64,000 nt of DNA from the NCBI GenBank assembly GCA_012656075.1, contig JAAKBF010000078.1:62001-126000 (forward strand), written 5' to 3'. Of the stretch, positions 33,397-45,555 are shown piece by piece. The notes under the pieces are model-generated. The model saw nothing but the letters and a program-made list of their open reading frames with translations, searched no databases and was not told the origin of the DNA. How positions within the stretch are numbered: position 1 is the first letter of the stretch; every line of letters begins with the position of its first letter. Made by a program: the position numbers and the translations under genes. Source of the stretch: Phytophthora hibernalis. Lineage: Eukaryota > Oomycota > Peronosporomycetes > Peronosporales > Peronosporaceae.

Positions 33397-36300
33397 TTTT
33401 TCTTGTACAAACAGTATTCATTTTTGCATCGAGAAAAACCTAATGACTCCAAAAGGTGTGCAGCACCCTGTACCAAATTCGGGGCGCCTGTTTCAGTCCA
33501 TATAGGCTGTTTATTAGCTTACAGACGTTGCCATTCTGATGTTGCCTAAATGCAAGGGGTGGAACCATATATATTTCCTCTAATAGTTCCCCATTTAGAA
33601 ACGCAGTTGACACATCCATTTGGTGGATGTGAAAGTTCTCTATTGCTGCAATTGCGAGCACTAACCTCAAAGACTCATATCGGGCTACCGGTGAGAATAC
33701 CTCTTCGTAGTCAATTACAATTCACTGGGTATTCCCCATAACCACTAGTCGCACTTTAAATCGCTCAACAGACCCATCTGCATGATATGTTACATCTAAA
33801 ACCCAGTGACAGCTTAAAGCCTTGCGTCCTTTGGGTAAATCAACCATCTTCCAAGTCTTATTTTCTAAGAGTGCCTGATACTCAATTTCTAATGCACCGA
33901 GCCTTGACTCACGGTATGGTCCTGCTAATGCCACCTTTAGTGATTTCGGTAATGGTATACGAGCTCTGCTTGTTTTGACCACTAAAATCGGGTTTATTGT
34001 TACCTCATATCCACTAAGTCTTGGGCTTCGTCGCCTCTTACGCAATGCACGTGGCTTATCGTGGCGTTCCACATAGCCCATATCCTTTTGTGTGTCTATT
34101 ACCATTTCGGTTGATATTGACCTTTCTACGACATGAGAAGACGCCTCATCACTATGACTAACATTCAACTTCACATCCTCGTCACACAGTGACATCAGCT
34201 CCCACATCTCCTACGGCCCTCACACTTGGAGTTGGCGGGTGTTTAGACGGGCTATCTTTGCCACTTGTGCACGCTCTAATATGTTCCTTCTCTTTAGAGA
34301 TAAGCGCATGGTTCCTGTTTGGAAACGACCTGGCTATCAAAGCTGACTGACCAACTGTATCAAACTTAACACTTCGAGCTACCAATAATACATTGTTTAC
34401 AGTATCTAGCAGTCTGTAGCCCTTATAATCGTTTGTAAGACCGAGAAACTTGCACTCTAAGTCTCTTGAACTTAATTTCTTATCCTTTCTCTTCGTATTT
34501 GGGATATGAGCATAACATACACTGCCTCATATTTGAAGTATATTACCATCCGGCTTTTTACCAAGTAACGCTTCGTAGGGCGAAGTGTTTCCAAGTCTGG
34601 AAGTTGGAATTCTATTTGCCACTTCAACGGCGTATGTTATAGCTTGTGTGCTGGCATAGCCGCTGTTAGAAGTGAACTCCTTACTTGCCTCATTAATGTC
34701 TGATGACAAAGCTCCGCGCTCCCATTCTCTTCTTGACATTCTACATTGATTTCTCAAAACTGATACCTTTCGACTGCAGAAATGTCCTCATCTTTTGACT
34801 GACAAATTCTGTACCGCCATCACTTCTTATCCTCTTTATTTCATAGTGATGCTGTTTGTAGCAGCAGTATGAGGTTAACCACATGACTGTAAAATTCTTT
34901 TGTAGACCTCATCACATATAGCCACCTGTACGACGTTGCATCGTCCACAATTGCTAACGTGTACTGATAACCATATCCACCATAGTTACCGTTTACTTTC
35001 ATCTTTCCCATAGTGTCCATGTGCAAAGTGTGCAATGGCTGCTTAGATCGGGTCCCTATTTTATTTCTATAAGACATGCGTGTCGAGTTAGCAACTTCGC
35101 AAGTCGCACAGAAGAAAGGAATTTCTTTTAGCTCATTCTGGGGTATATGAGGAATTCCTTCATCCAACTTATGACTAAATATTGCTATTAGTCTGGCTCT
35201 GTGGACGTGACCAAGTCTAATATGCCACTTTTTCATCAACGCAACTTTTGTGCCTCTGTAAAGCTCTTACTTACGGTTTGCACCTTAATCTGCCGGGAAG
35301 AGTGCAGATAATATACCGCTTCCTTTTGCACAGCAGCAAATAAAAGCTGTCATTTCTTATTGAAGAAATACAAAAACTCCCCATCCTGAGATTGAATGTG
35401 ATTATACCCTTGCTTAGCGAGATGACAAGCACTAATTAAGCTACTCCCACATTCCTTGTCAAACGCAATGTTCTTCATCTTTAGACCGATAGACTAATTT
35501 AAAGGACTTGCAACATGCATTTGTATTGAGCCAGTTAGAGAGGTTTCTGATGTGCTACCGTTGCCATACTCAAACCTATGACTCGAACCATTGTGTAGCG
35601 ACTTGAGCCAGCCGTTGTTTGGGCTTTTTCCAAATCCAGCTCCTGTATCAACAATCCACAGATCATCCTAACTGTTAGTCGACGTAACCAACTCAAATAT
35701 GTACCATATCTTTTACGTACCGAGGTGTCGATTTCACCAAAGCTCTTCAAACAGCCTCCGTCGCCATCTTCCGACTCCTCTTTCTTCGAACCTGAAAGGC
35801 TGAATTCCTCCTACATCTCGATATCCGTTGGCGGTTCACGCTTCCTTTGTTTCTTGGTAGCGCGCTACACCGTAGCAATTTCTTGGTGTTGCTAGGCGCT
35901 CGCTTGGATGGTTGGGCATCCATGTTCGTACGGAAGAGCGGCCCACCGTCGCGGTCGGCCTTCTTGCGATCGTACTGAGCCTTCTGGTGCTCTTTCTTGA
36001 AGCTGTAGAAGAACCCTTGGTCCTGAACGCCGCTGATTCCGTCTTGCTTGCGCTTCTTTGAGTTGTAACCGCGCGCCGCACGGTCACTTTTGACGTTGTT
36101 GATGCGCTCACCGACGTCGCATCACCAGATCCGGTGATCATCTTCTTGGACCTGTCACCGAATAGCTTGTTCAGTGTGATCTCCACCTTTTCTGCGCTAA
36201 AAGCATCCTCCGAAAGCTCAATCGCCGACGCCCAGATTTCACTTGGAAGCTGCGCCAAAACTTACACGCACATCATCGTCTCCGTCATCATCTCCTTTCC

Positions 36301-36850
36301 GAGGAGCTTCTTCGTCTTCCGAATCATCTCGTTCCGCGCTTGGTTGAGCAGCGAGAACAGAGTCATGGTGTCTTTCAATTTGAGGTTAGAATCCGATTCC
36401 AACGGTTCGTCAGGGACACCAATCCTCCAGCATCACCGAGTGCAAACTTGCGCTCGAGATGTTGCCAAATGACGCAAACCTCCAGGTTCCTCACATCGTC
36501 TGGCAAGGACGACAGGAACGAGTTTCGGACGGTCGAATTGAGGACGTGACGCATCGCTGCATCCGCCTTGCCCCATACCATGATCTCCCTGCGCAATCCC
36601 AATTGCTCATCAGGAGGAGCAGCCTTCACGTCTACATCCGTCAGACGTGGCGGCGTAGACTCCAGGAAGTCACGCATGCCAACCTTCGGCTCCGGTTGAC
36701 CGGTTTCAGAAGCCGATTCTCGACGTCCAGGTCCAACTGGGCCACGTGCGTGAGCAGCTTGTCTTTTCAAGTAGCATACTCAATTTGTCGGCCTGAGAAC
36801 TTTTCAAGGCCGACGTGCACGGTCTTCTCTTGCTTGGTCAAGACACTCAT
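33397..36850 (-). pseudogene. Ty1/Copia polyprotein, 5' part (gag, protease, integrase, RT N-terminus)
   Basis: Minus-strand reading from the ATG at 36850 gives gag (36850 to about 35836), a protease-like DLWIVDTGAG (about 35660), the GAG-pre-integrase and integrase core (HIRLGHVHRARL, HMDTMG, AIVDDATSYRW, about 35230-34850) and an integrase C-part (34757-34530). The RT N-terminus follows (LSCHWVLDVTYHADG, QMDVSTAFLNGEL, CKLINSLYGLKQAPRIWY, to about 33397). It then stops just before the YVDD box. Stops and frame breaks are frequent, including one at a T-run near 33450. The missing 3' part is found on the opposite strand at 41631-42664. Confidence 0.9.
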
Positions 36851-36868
36851 CCGAAGTATCTGAAATGT

Positions 36869-36924
36869 TGTTGTCTTGACCCGTAAGTGTGTGTTTATTA
36901 ACCGTCAGACGGGGCGGCTAATTC
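36869..36924 (-). repeat. Copia 5' LTR, R/U5 fragment
   Basis: In minus orientation this reads GAATTAGCCGCCCCGTCTGA, then TTAATAAACACACAC and a CAAGACAACAACA end just before gag. It matches the end of the plus-strand LTR at 43500-43559. The U3 part is not contiguous with it. Confidence 0.75.
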
Positions 36925-37066
36925 CATGTACCGGTACCTTCCCTCCAGAACGTAATTATGCCAACCAATTTTTATTTTGACGAGTTTATCATCGAAACAG
37001 ATGTTTGACAACGAAGATTGCAATCTTGCCAACGTTTATTTGCCCTAAACCTATTCGAATATTTAG

Positions 37067-37330
37067 TGTCGGATCAAAGAAGTATTATACGGTACAGTTG
37101 CTGTAAGAGGTGTTTAAGTTGCACGATAGTTGGTTTTATGTCCATATAGTTGGTCTACGTAACGAGTGCCTATTTCTAATCCAATTAGAAACGTATGCAA
37201 ATGGTAAAAACTTGATATTAGTATAAGTATACCGGGATTAAGAGATGCTATTGAGTGGCAGCCAAGGCCAACTTAGGAAAAGAGAACCCAACCGAATGAA
37301 GAGTTCGGGACTGCACTCACTTTTGAATTA
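37067..37330 (+). repeat. Copia LTR U3 fragment in opposite orientation
   Basis: Begins TGTCGGATCAAAGAAG and ends ACTTTTGAATTA. The last ~165 bp matches 43345-43500 in direct orientation, although the adjacent Copia coding part is on the minus strand. Confidence 0.75.
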
Positions 37331-37833
37331 AAACCATCCCAAAGCGAACGTCGAGCCCATGTAGAACTTCGCTAACATCGCTGACATGTTGTTCTTCACT
37401 TTAAAACCGTTGAAATTAATAATTGCTAACTTAGTCCGGTAAGGCCCGGTGCGGCGCTTGAGCTGCCTTACAGATTCTTCTTTGTCCCCAGGGGCGGCCA
37501 ATAATGATGAGAACCCAGGGTTGCCGTCACTAAGGTTGCTTTGCTCCGCGATCCATCCCCATAACCGCTCCTTTCGGTAGAACATCGCTCTTTTGATAGA
37601 ACATCGCATCGAGCGTGTTGCCAAGAAGCGGCAGCGTCGACTTGGGACGGTGACGGCCTTCCTGGTTGTGAGCGAGTTGTGCACACCTTTGCATTTGCAA
37701 GAGTGCAGTGAATGGTGGTGACAGTCGCAATATATTGGTACACTAGTGGTACAGTCGGATAAAAGAAGTAGTTTTCACTAGTACAATTACCTGTGATTTA
37801 ATTGGCTGCTGGGCGATGTCGGATATAAGATGT
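37331..37833. other. intergenic, repeat-rich, no gene seen
   Basis: Only short unrelated open frames. Contains small internal repeats (AGAACATCGC twice near 37590) and LTR-like fragments near 37730-37760. Confidence 0.4.
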
Positions 37834-38150
37834 TGTCGGATCAAAGAAGTATTATACGGTACCCCGACCCTAAACTTCTCCTCCGGGATGGGGGGGCGTG
37901 GAAAATGTCGAGGTTTAGCACACCGTGCGAAGGCTTCGCTTTACACGTCGATTCTTAACCTCTCTGGCCAAGCCCATTCGTTTGACCCTAGTCTTGCAAC
38001 GCTGCGCTTGATCTCGCCGGCTGCTTTGGTTTCTTTTCAGGTACTAGGGTTATTCGCCTGGCTTTAACTAGATAGTTGGTCTACGTAGGCGCTTTCTTAG
38101 AAAAAGGATCTGTTTACCAAAAGTTGGAACTTACCTAAACTACAACAGGT
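37834..38150 (+). repeat. partial Copia LTR interrupted by a ~200-bp insertion
   Basis: 37834-37862 repeats the LTR start at 37067 (TGTCGGATCAAAGAAG...ACGGTAC). 38066-38084 repeats the later LTR segment (ATAGTTGGTCTACGTA). The ~200 bp between them is GC-richer and unrelated. 38108-38145 is the reverse complement of 43310-43344. Confidence 0.6.
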
Positions 38151-38165
38151 GTTCATCTTCTTCTA

Positions 38166-38616
38166 CAGATTAACCTGTCCTAAATGATACCTGACAAATC
38201 TGATACAATGCTATATCTGATACAAAATGGATCCACCGACTTGATAGTTAGAAAAATGTATGGAGTAAATCTGATAGCTATCGAACCTGATATCTGATTG
38301 CCAATTTGGCGGTATTTGATAGGGGTTAAAGTAGTTCGTAATTGATGTCTGAGTAGTTTTCCCTTCTTGGTCTAGACAAACGTTCTCGGGCACACGTAGC
38401 TGTAGCTTCCAAAGGTCTTTCAGCAGCTTTTCATCGAGTTCAGGGTGCTCGGGCAGCAAAGGTTGTACCGGTAGTATCAGATTATTACTGCTGTTTTGCA
38501 TCAAGTGGTGGTTGTAGCTTGGACTATCGCTATCGTCTACGGCCAAATATGATAGTATTGCTATACCTGATACGACCGTTGTACACGGATGCTATCAGGT
38601 GTGCCAGGTTAATCTG
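38166..38616 (-). mobile_element. internally deleted pogo/Tc1-mariner-type element
   Basis: Both ends read CAGATTAACCTG inward and are flanked by TA (38164-38165 and 38617-38618), the target duplication of the Tc1/mariner/pogo superfamily. The 451-bp body keeps a minus-strand open frame whose end (KTTQTSITNYF) resembles the C-termini of pogo-like transposases. It is non-autonomous. Confidence 0.6.
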
Positions 38617-39002
38617 TATCCGGATAGTATGATGCTTGTTTTCTGTCTTCATAACTTTTGTGTGCAAAGATTCAGAACATGTATTTTATGCTATAAAACA
38701 TAAGAAAATTGAGCTGCGATCGCGTGTAAGTACAGTAGCACCCTCGTAAATGCACTCAGTAACGGTATTAACCCTTAACGACCAACAACTCCGTATCCTT
38801 TGGTGAAGTTCACTACCGGTATTAACAGTAGCGCAAGCTCGAGTCTCTTTGAGGCTTGTCGCGCGCGAGGTCTCTCAGCTCACAATGAGAACGACTCAAT
38901 TTTGGTTACTTCTGCCACATCGATCCGTGGGTGTATTCTTGAAACAACCGGAAATCCACTTATTTTCTTGGCTGTCACATGTTGAATGTGTAAACTGTCT
39001 TA

Positions 39003-39512
39003 CCGCAAGCGAAACATCTCACTCACTACTCACTCCAGGTATGTGAGTCGTACTCGTCCCAACTTCTAACGGCATGGTGGATGCACTGCCTTCGTCATGC
39101 ATCTCCGCTTTTATTTGTTTTGCACTTGTAAAACCTTCGCTATAACTTCAACCTGCGAAGCTCTTTGACTTTTCGCGACTTCCTGTGAAAGCGGGATGTC
39201 GACCACGTTGCTATACCACCGACAAAGCTCTCGTTGCTGCTTTGACGGGGTGCTCCTACGCCAAGGCGTGTTTTATGCTAGTGTCCTATGCACGTTCATT
39301 TCCGGGTCATGGTGTCTTATTTAACCCGCAAAACATCTCATTCACGACTCACACCAGGTGGGTCGTACTCTCGATCAACAGTAATATCAACAAACGCCTG
39401 TCGCCACCGCTGACGGGTCTGCTAACGGCAAGGCTGATGCGCGGCCTCCGGCTCGCTTCTCAGCTTTTATTTGTTTGCACTTGTGAAACCTTAGCTATAA
39501 ATTCGAGGCGCG
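39003..39512 (+). repeat. diverged tandem duplication (~325-bp period)
   Basis: 39005-39165 and 39328-39500 share CATCTCA-TCAC-ACTCA-ACCAGGT, then CTTTTATTTGTTT-GCACTTGT-AAACCTT-GCTATAA in the same order with moderate divergence. Confidence 0.6.
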
Positions 39513-41630
39513 AAATTCTACGACCTATTGTGGCTTGATGCTAATACCTAAGACAGCTCTGAATTACGAATGGGCACACACGCCATGATTACTACTACTG
39601 TAGACAGGGTGAGAAGTTTCTGCGCAATAGGCTACATCACCGTCCCCACATAACTACTTCTGCCATCGCCACAACCAGATATAATATATCCCCTTTAACT
39701 GGTTGTGATGTAGTGTCCAAAATGTCCAAAGAAATTTGAGACTTGGCTCCATCTTCTTGGTGCGATGATGCCCGCAGAGACGTGGAAAAGAAGTGGACGA
39801 CCAAGAGACCTTCACGGAGGCCAACGACGCTGACAACTCGATCACTTACGCTGGAGTCGCGCTCATTGACCGTCTAAGCAACTCCCTGGGTAGTTAAGGG
39901 CTTCATGGCGAAGCAGGCTGGCGCAAGCGTCGCGCGGGGTTGTACGGCCGCCGTACAGTGTACGCTTTTAGCTAGCTGGGCGAGGGCGCCGAAGCAAGCG
40001 CTGGAATTGTCGCGAGTAGTGAGGTCGTTTGGTCGAACCGAAGACTGGTAAACTAACGCCAAGTGCGGCCGTTGGGTACGACCGCTTTCCTACACCATAA
40101 TATGGCAACGACCGCTGGGCTAATCTAAAATTTGACCATGCGAATCAACCCAAAATTCGACAACCGCCTTCACAAACTGCGCCTGGAACAGGTCCCATAC
40201 TGAAACGCTAATAAACCGATCTAAAATCCGAGAACATGTTTCCAATGTTTTTCGCCCGTTTTTGAGTAGGGATTCACTTCAGGAATTTTGGCCGGAAGGG
40301 TCGCCGTAACAAAAGTTGAGAAACACACTGACTACATGACCGGTCGCATGGATCGCATGGGTTCATCTTTCTAACCCTTACTAAAACCAAGTGAGCGGCG
40401 AAGCCATTCGTCTTATTGGCTGCTGCCGCAACTTACGGGAGGCACTTGATAGCATCGTACTGGCGCGATTGAGTTGTTTTTCCGGTTTTCTCTGTTTGGC
40501 GCACGAACTTGAACGGGAGAGTACCGTGGGTATGGTTGTTAAGTTCGAGTACTTAACCTAGTAAATTTACACACCTTTCTACACGGCGACTTGCTTCTTT
40601 CGGTGTACCCACTTTGTTTGAAACCATAGTGGGGGCAAGTGGCCGCGTGGGGTGTGCGCACACACACCTGCTTTTACTTTAGAAAATGCGAAAAGCATAC
40701 TGGGCCCTGTGAGGGTGCTTTAAACCCCATAGTGAAACCAAGTGTTTTCCGCGATTGCAACATTCAAAAATACAGCGTGCTGACTGCACGAACACTGTGC
40801 TCTCAGCTTAGAGCTGAGAGAACAGTAGCGCGCTGGAAGCGCACGAGGTCTTTCAGCTCAGTTATTTCCCTCCTTTTTACAGCTCAGTCATTTCCCTCCT
40901 TTTACTTCTAAGAAAAGGTTTCTGCACTCCGTTTTGTGTTTTGTTTTCTGTATCCTTTCACAAGTCTTTTTAGTTTTCTGCAATGTTTCGCACAACACCA
41001 CTCTGATGTGCCGCAGCACGTGCTCCACATTGTGTCAGCGCCACATTTACGTGAAGCACATTACCGGTAGAACGACGCAATCATTTAACTTCATGGTATA
41101 CAGCTATACGTTAGCATAAATGGAGATGTTCAAGTCGTTGAACTAATAGATATGTGGTCATCACGGTCAAAGGGACGCTGTGCAGCTCGTAACATCAGTT
41201 CTGCGGCATCAACATCGAAATTGTTCGCGATTGCAATTGCGGAGCTGTTGATATCATAGCGGATCGCTCATGTGAAGGAGCAGTACACTACACAGCCCTT
41301 CTATTTCTGATGTTCCATATTGCACCATGACGGTGTTGCATATTTCAATGAATTGACCTTCAAGACAACCCGTCGAAAAATCTGCGGCGTGCTCAACGCG
41401 CTCAGAGGCCATCCAAGCATCGAAGTCCCGGGTGCTTGGAAGTATCGTAGATCTACTTCGTCTTGCAGGAGCAGACCAACCTTGGATTTGCTGTCGTAGA
41501 ATACTTCGCCTTGCCCAACCCTGCATTTGCTGGGTCGCTATTGGCAAAAAGCTGCTACCATGTTTAGGCTTTTGTCGCGCGAAGGGTCGGTGCTACTTTT
41601 CTGAAGAGTCGTTTTTACACTTTAGGGCTA
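39513..41630. other. repeat-derived region without a supported gene
   Basis: Holds the 40808-40856 repeat (inverted match to 33067-33112), two near-identical CTCAGT-ATTTCCCTCCTTTT lines near 40858 and 40884, and a 97-codon minus-strand frame at 41254-41547. That frame has a globular-looking part (FDAWMASERVEHAADFSTGC) that I cannot assign. A short plus-strand start at 40138 (MRINPKFDNRLHKLRLEQVP) looks like a helix-turn-helix start but hits a stop at once. Confidence 0.35.
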
Positions 41631-42664
41631 CAGGTTAATGGAGTAACCGACGTCGTCTCAATATGTGTATATGTGGATGACTTAACCATTGCTGGCTCTA
41701 GGCTATCAGCTGTAAATGCAATTAAGGCAAAGTTGTCAGAACGCTTTAAAATCAAGGACCTTGGTGAGGTCCATTATCTGTTGAAAATGGAGATCAGAAG
41801 AGATAGAAACCATAAGCAACTCAGCATATCGCAACACAAGTATATTCTAGACTTGTTTGAATTTTTGATATGATGGACTGCTCAATAGTAACTACTCCTC
41901 AAGCAGCAAGTATTACATTAGAAAAGAGACAAATCTCAGCGCTGAAGCTATTGCAGCACAGCCGTATGACTACCGTGGACTGGTAGGCTCTCTCATGTAT
42001 CTGGTTAGAGGGACTAGACCTGATATTGCAAATGCTGTAAGAGAATTAAGTAAATTCCTCTCTTGTTATAACAAGTCTCATTGGAGGGCTGCGCAGAGTA
42101 CTTTAGTATCTGAAAGGAACATCGATGTATGGGTTAGTATATGAAAAAACTAACAAAGAGGTAGTTTATGAACTATACACAGATGCGAGCTTCGCAAATG
42201 CTAATGAGGACCCTAAATCAGGTTACGTATCAATACTCGCTGATGCATGTGTCTCTTGGAAGAGTTATAGACAAGATAGGGTCAGTTTGCACACAGCTCA
42301 GGCTGAACTAGTTGCCGTACGTCAAGGCGTTTAGGAAAGCGAATGGTTATGGCTGCTTCTAAAGGAACTTGGGTGGCAACAGAAACAGCCATTTTATTGT
42401 TGGAGCGACAATACAGCATTCATAAGTATAGTAAAGAATCCTGCTAGTCATTCGTCGACTAAACATATTGAGACAAGATACTTGTATGCTCGTGAAGCGT
42501 ATGAAAGGGAACGTATAGATATAACCATCTGTAATACCAAAGATATGGTAGCAGATGCGTTGACAAAGGCGCTACCGTAAGAACAATTCTGCAAGCTACG
42601 AGAGCTTATGGGTGTGAGAAACCTTGAAGCCGAGAACAGTAACGAAAATGTGCAGGCAAATTAA
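41631..42664 (+). pseudogene. Ty1/Copia polyprotein, 3' part (RT C-terminus and RNase H)
   Basis: Begins within RT (NGVTDVVSICVYVDDLTIAG, holding the YVDD box at about 41670), continues through FKIKDLGEVHYLLKMEI and GTRPDIANAVRELSKFL. RNase H follows (ELYTDASFANANEDPKSGYV, KHIETRYLYAREA, KDMVADALTKALP), ending in a stop at 42664. A few stops and frame breaks interrupt it. It starts where the minus-strand part at 33397 ends, so the two together make one element. Confidence 0.9.
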
Positions 42665-42782
42665 GCGGCACAGTCCCTCGGTTGCGCTGGCGACGTCGTT
42701 AACTAGGCACTGAAAATCATGTTAATTAACTCAATTAACACCTTCCTATGATTTGTTTGAGCTGCCTATCATAAAGTTCCAA

Positions 42783-43094
42783 GAGTTAAGATTTGGTCCC
42801 CTCATCTCAGTTTTGCAAATTAAGCTATAAGTTTCATGGAATGAGTTTATACGATATGGATATAAAGAACTGTCAAGCCACTTTTGCTATTATATTGCTG
42901 TAGCACATTGTGTGTTGGGCATGTGATGCACATCATAAGATAAGATTTTTATTTGTTGCACATCATGAGATAATTTTTATAGGTAAGACGAACTAAGTTA
43001 TGGTCCCCTCATCTCAGTTCTGCAAACGAGAGCACAAGGCTCTGGGATTTAGTTTAGGACACATGAATAAGGTAATCTGTCAAGCTACTTTGTG
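42783..43094 (+). repeat. two diverged direct repeats in Copia 3' region
   Basis: 42783-42886 and 42987-43094 share TGGTCCCCTCATCTCAGTT and AACTGTCAAGC-ACTTT-like ends with divergence between. They lie between the Copia stop and its 3' LTR. Confidence 0.6.
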
Positions 43095-43344
43095 AAAAGT
43101 TAGCTTCCGTTGGCAAGAGTGTCATTAAGTGGGTTCATTAAGGTTAAATGGATGTCATTTGGTTTGTGGGACCCTCATATGGCCATATATAATTATACTT
43201 ATTATAAGACACCTACAGCTTTACAAGACGGATGCAAAGAGATCCTACAAAGCAGATTTTGCTAATTCGAAGCAAGTATCGGTTGAGCGTCTCTTGTGGG
43301 AGTGTTGTCGTTTAGGGTAAGTACCAACTTTTTGGTAAACAGAT

Positions 43345-43559
43345 CCTATTTCTAATCCAATCAGAAACATATGCGAATGGTTAGAACTTGATATTAGTAT
43401 AAGTATACTGGGCTTAAGAGATGCTATTGAGTGGCAGCCAAGGCTAACTTAGGAAAAGAGAACCCAACCGAATGAAGAGCTGGGGACGGCACTCACTTTT
43501 AAAGTAGCCGCCCCGTCTGACGGCTAATAAACACACACCTACGGGCCAAGACAACAACA
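43345..43559 (+). repeat. Copia 3' LTR (3' portion)
   Basis: Matches 37165-37330 and then the R/U5 fragment at 36869-36924, ending CAAGACAACAACA, with an AATAAA in CGGCTAATAAACACACAC. The 5' part of this LTR diverges from the copy at 37067. Confidence 0.75.
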
Positions 43560-43653
43560 ACGCCGATGACCAATATTGGCACTCCCTAAGCGTATTCCAG
43601 CCAAGGTACCCGATTATGGCATTTTTTATGAGTAGGCCTCCTTCGACATAAAT

Positions 43654-43656
43654 AAT
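43654..43656. other. AAT target-site copy, left of Harbinger element 1
   Basis: AAT directly precedes the terminal repeat GGACACCTGCC. The same AAT stands at 56899-56901 and 62040-62042. Confidence 0.75.
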
Positions 43657-44130
43657 GGACACCTGCCAAATATACCTTACTCGAGCGACTTAGTTGCAGC
43701 AAGTATTGTCCTTTGCATTTATTTTGCCGTCTACTTTAGACCTCTAAAATAGACTTTGTGAAATTCAGTTTCGATTTGCTCCACGTGCTAAATGCCGAGA
43801 TGCACCCAACGATCTCGCTTTTGCACTCCCAGAACTGCATTTCTGCGTTTCTAGGCTGCAAACAAGACGGCTGTGCTTCAAAATCGAGTTTTGGCGTTTA
43901 GCACCTGCCTTTTAAGCTTGCACTTCCGCTTCGTAGTAAAGTCGTAATTAGGATAAAATCGAGTTGTAAGGTCTAATATAAAAGACTTTTATCGAGCCTT
44001 TTGCCAAAATATATGCAAATCACAATAAGCCACCCTTTAAGAAGATATATGACGACTTACCGCTCGGAAGCTACGCCGCAAATACATTACATCTGCAATA
44101 TGTGTCCGTCTGGTACTGCCCTAAATCAGG

Positions 44131-45555
44131 GTGTCCAAACAGGACTTTGCAGCAAACTACGGATGTACCCGTCACTTTACCTCGGACACAGTTTGGCGCC
44201 TTGCAGCACAGCACCAGTTCGAATTTTCCTCACTTTTGATTTCGCGCGCGTCGTGCTCAAGCGATGAGGAAGAAGACTTCGACGCAGTGCTCGTGCTGGC
44301 CGAGGCCGTCCAGGACCATGATGAGGCCTCCGTCGAGAGGTCTACCTCCTCTTGGTGGAAGACGCGTGGAAAATAGCCATTCGCAGCCGCCACTACTTGA
44401 CCACGCAGTGCCTCGACACGCCGTGCGACGCGGCTTGGATGATGATCTACAAGTTCGGGAAGGACGTGAACTTTCTAAACACGACTAGTTTGACGAGGTG
44501 CGTGTCCGTGGACTCTAACGTGTACTGTTTATTTCGCTGTTGCTAACCTACGATAACCTGCATATGTACCCAGGCCTGCGTTCCACCAGCTTCTGCGGTG
44601 GTTCAGCCGCTACTACTACATTCCGTGCCACAACGCACGAGGCCGGCCGCCCAAGCTACGCTACCACCTCCAGATCCTGGGCCTGGTGCTGTGCTTTTAC
44701 GTCGGCTCGATGAAGCAGAGCACTCTCTGCATGGTCTTCGGCATTCCACCAAGCACGTTGTCCAGGTTGCTGCGCCGAGCTGAGGAGGCCCTAACCAACG
44801 CCTTGGAGGGTTATGGACCCGCGCGGATCTCCTGGACGTCCCCTGTTCGACAGGCCAGTTTGGCAAAGCTGGTTGAAGCCCGCGAGCCGCTGCTCAAGCA
44901 TACCTTCGCCTTTATAGACGGAAAGAACCTGAGGGTAAGTCGTATCATCCTAATACGTTGCTGTGCAAAACTAACGATGTTTGCCTGTCACTAATAATGC
45001 GCAATAGGTGCAGCAGCCGTCTAATGCTGACCTACAAAACGCGATGTACAACGGATTGCTTCACACCGTTTTAGTGACGGGTACGATCTGCTTTGCAGCA
45101 GACGGCTGCATTATTTGGTGCCGCCTGAATTGTCCCGGGTCGTGGAACGACTCGGACACCTCGCTTGGCTTCCGCAACAAGTTGCTGGACCCCGTGTGGT
45201 GCCCGGACGCCCGGATGAACGTAGTGTCAGACTTCGCGTTCCCGTGTTTGGCTGCCATGGCTGGCCGTATCCTCACGCCGCTCAAGGACGGGGACTTGGA
45301 GCGAATTTTGCCTTCTCTTTGAAGTTCAGCGCGTACGCTCCACAATTTCATCACCTCTGTCCGACAGGCGGCCAAATGGGGCATGTGAAGCATGCAGAAG
45401 GTCTACAGTAGACCGAACCTGCCATTGCCGTACGACCCCGAGCTCCGCGGCCTACGAACCAACAATTTATTCCGGATGGCTAACTATCGTGTACGCACGG
45501 TAGGCATCTCTCAAATCCGAACAACGTTTTCAGGGGAGATGGAAGTGCCCTTCAC
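44131..45555 (+). pseudogene. Harbinger-type DDE transposase, inactivated
   Basis: DDE_Tnp_4-like protein, homologous along its length to that at 57175-58454. Exon 1 ends LTR at about 44497; intron 2 is 44934-45007 (GTAAGT...AATAG). First catalytic Asp is in FAFIDGKNL and the second in PGSWNDSD. The helix carrying the third residue reads QAAKWGM, so the catalytic Glu seen in element 2 (QAAEWGM) is Lys here. There are also two in-frame TGA stops (near 45320 and 45388) and a one-base frame break near 44340 at a GG run. The protein would have cut and rejoined the element ends. Confidence 0.85.

Noticed and set aside
41254..41547. 97-codon minus-strand frame as a host gene
   Set aside because: It has no recognisable domain, no start context, lies in repeat debris at an inversion breakpoint, and has no neighbour support.
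43651..43657. TAA as the Harbinger target duplication
   Set aside because: TAA is present only at the left end (TAATGG). Only AAT fits all three boundaries if the element starts at GGAC.
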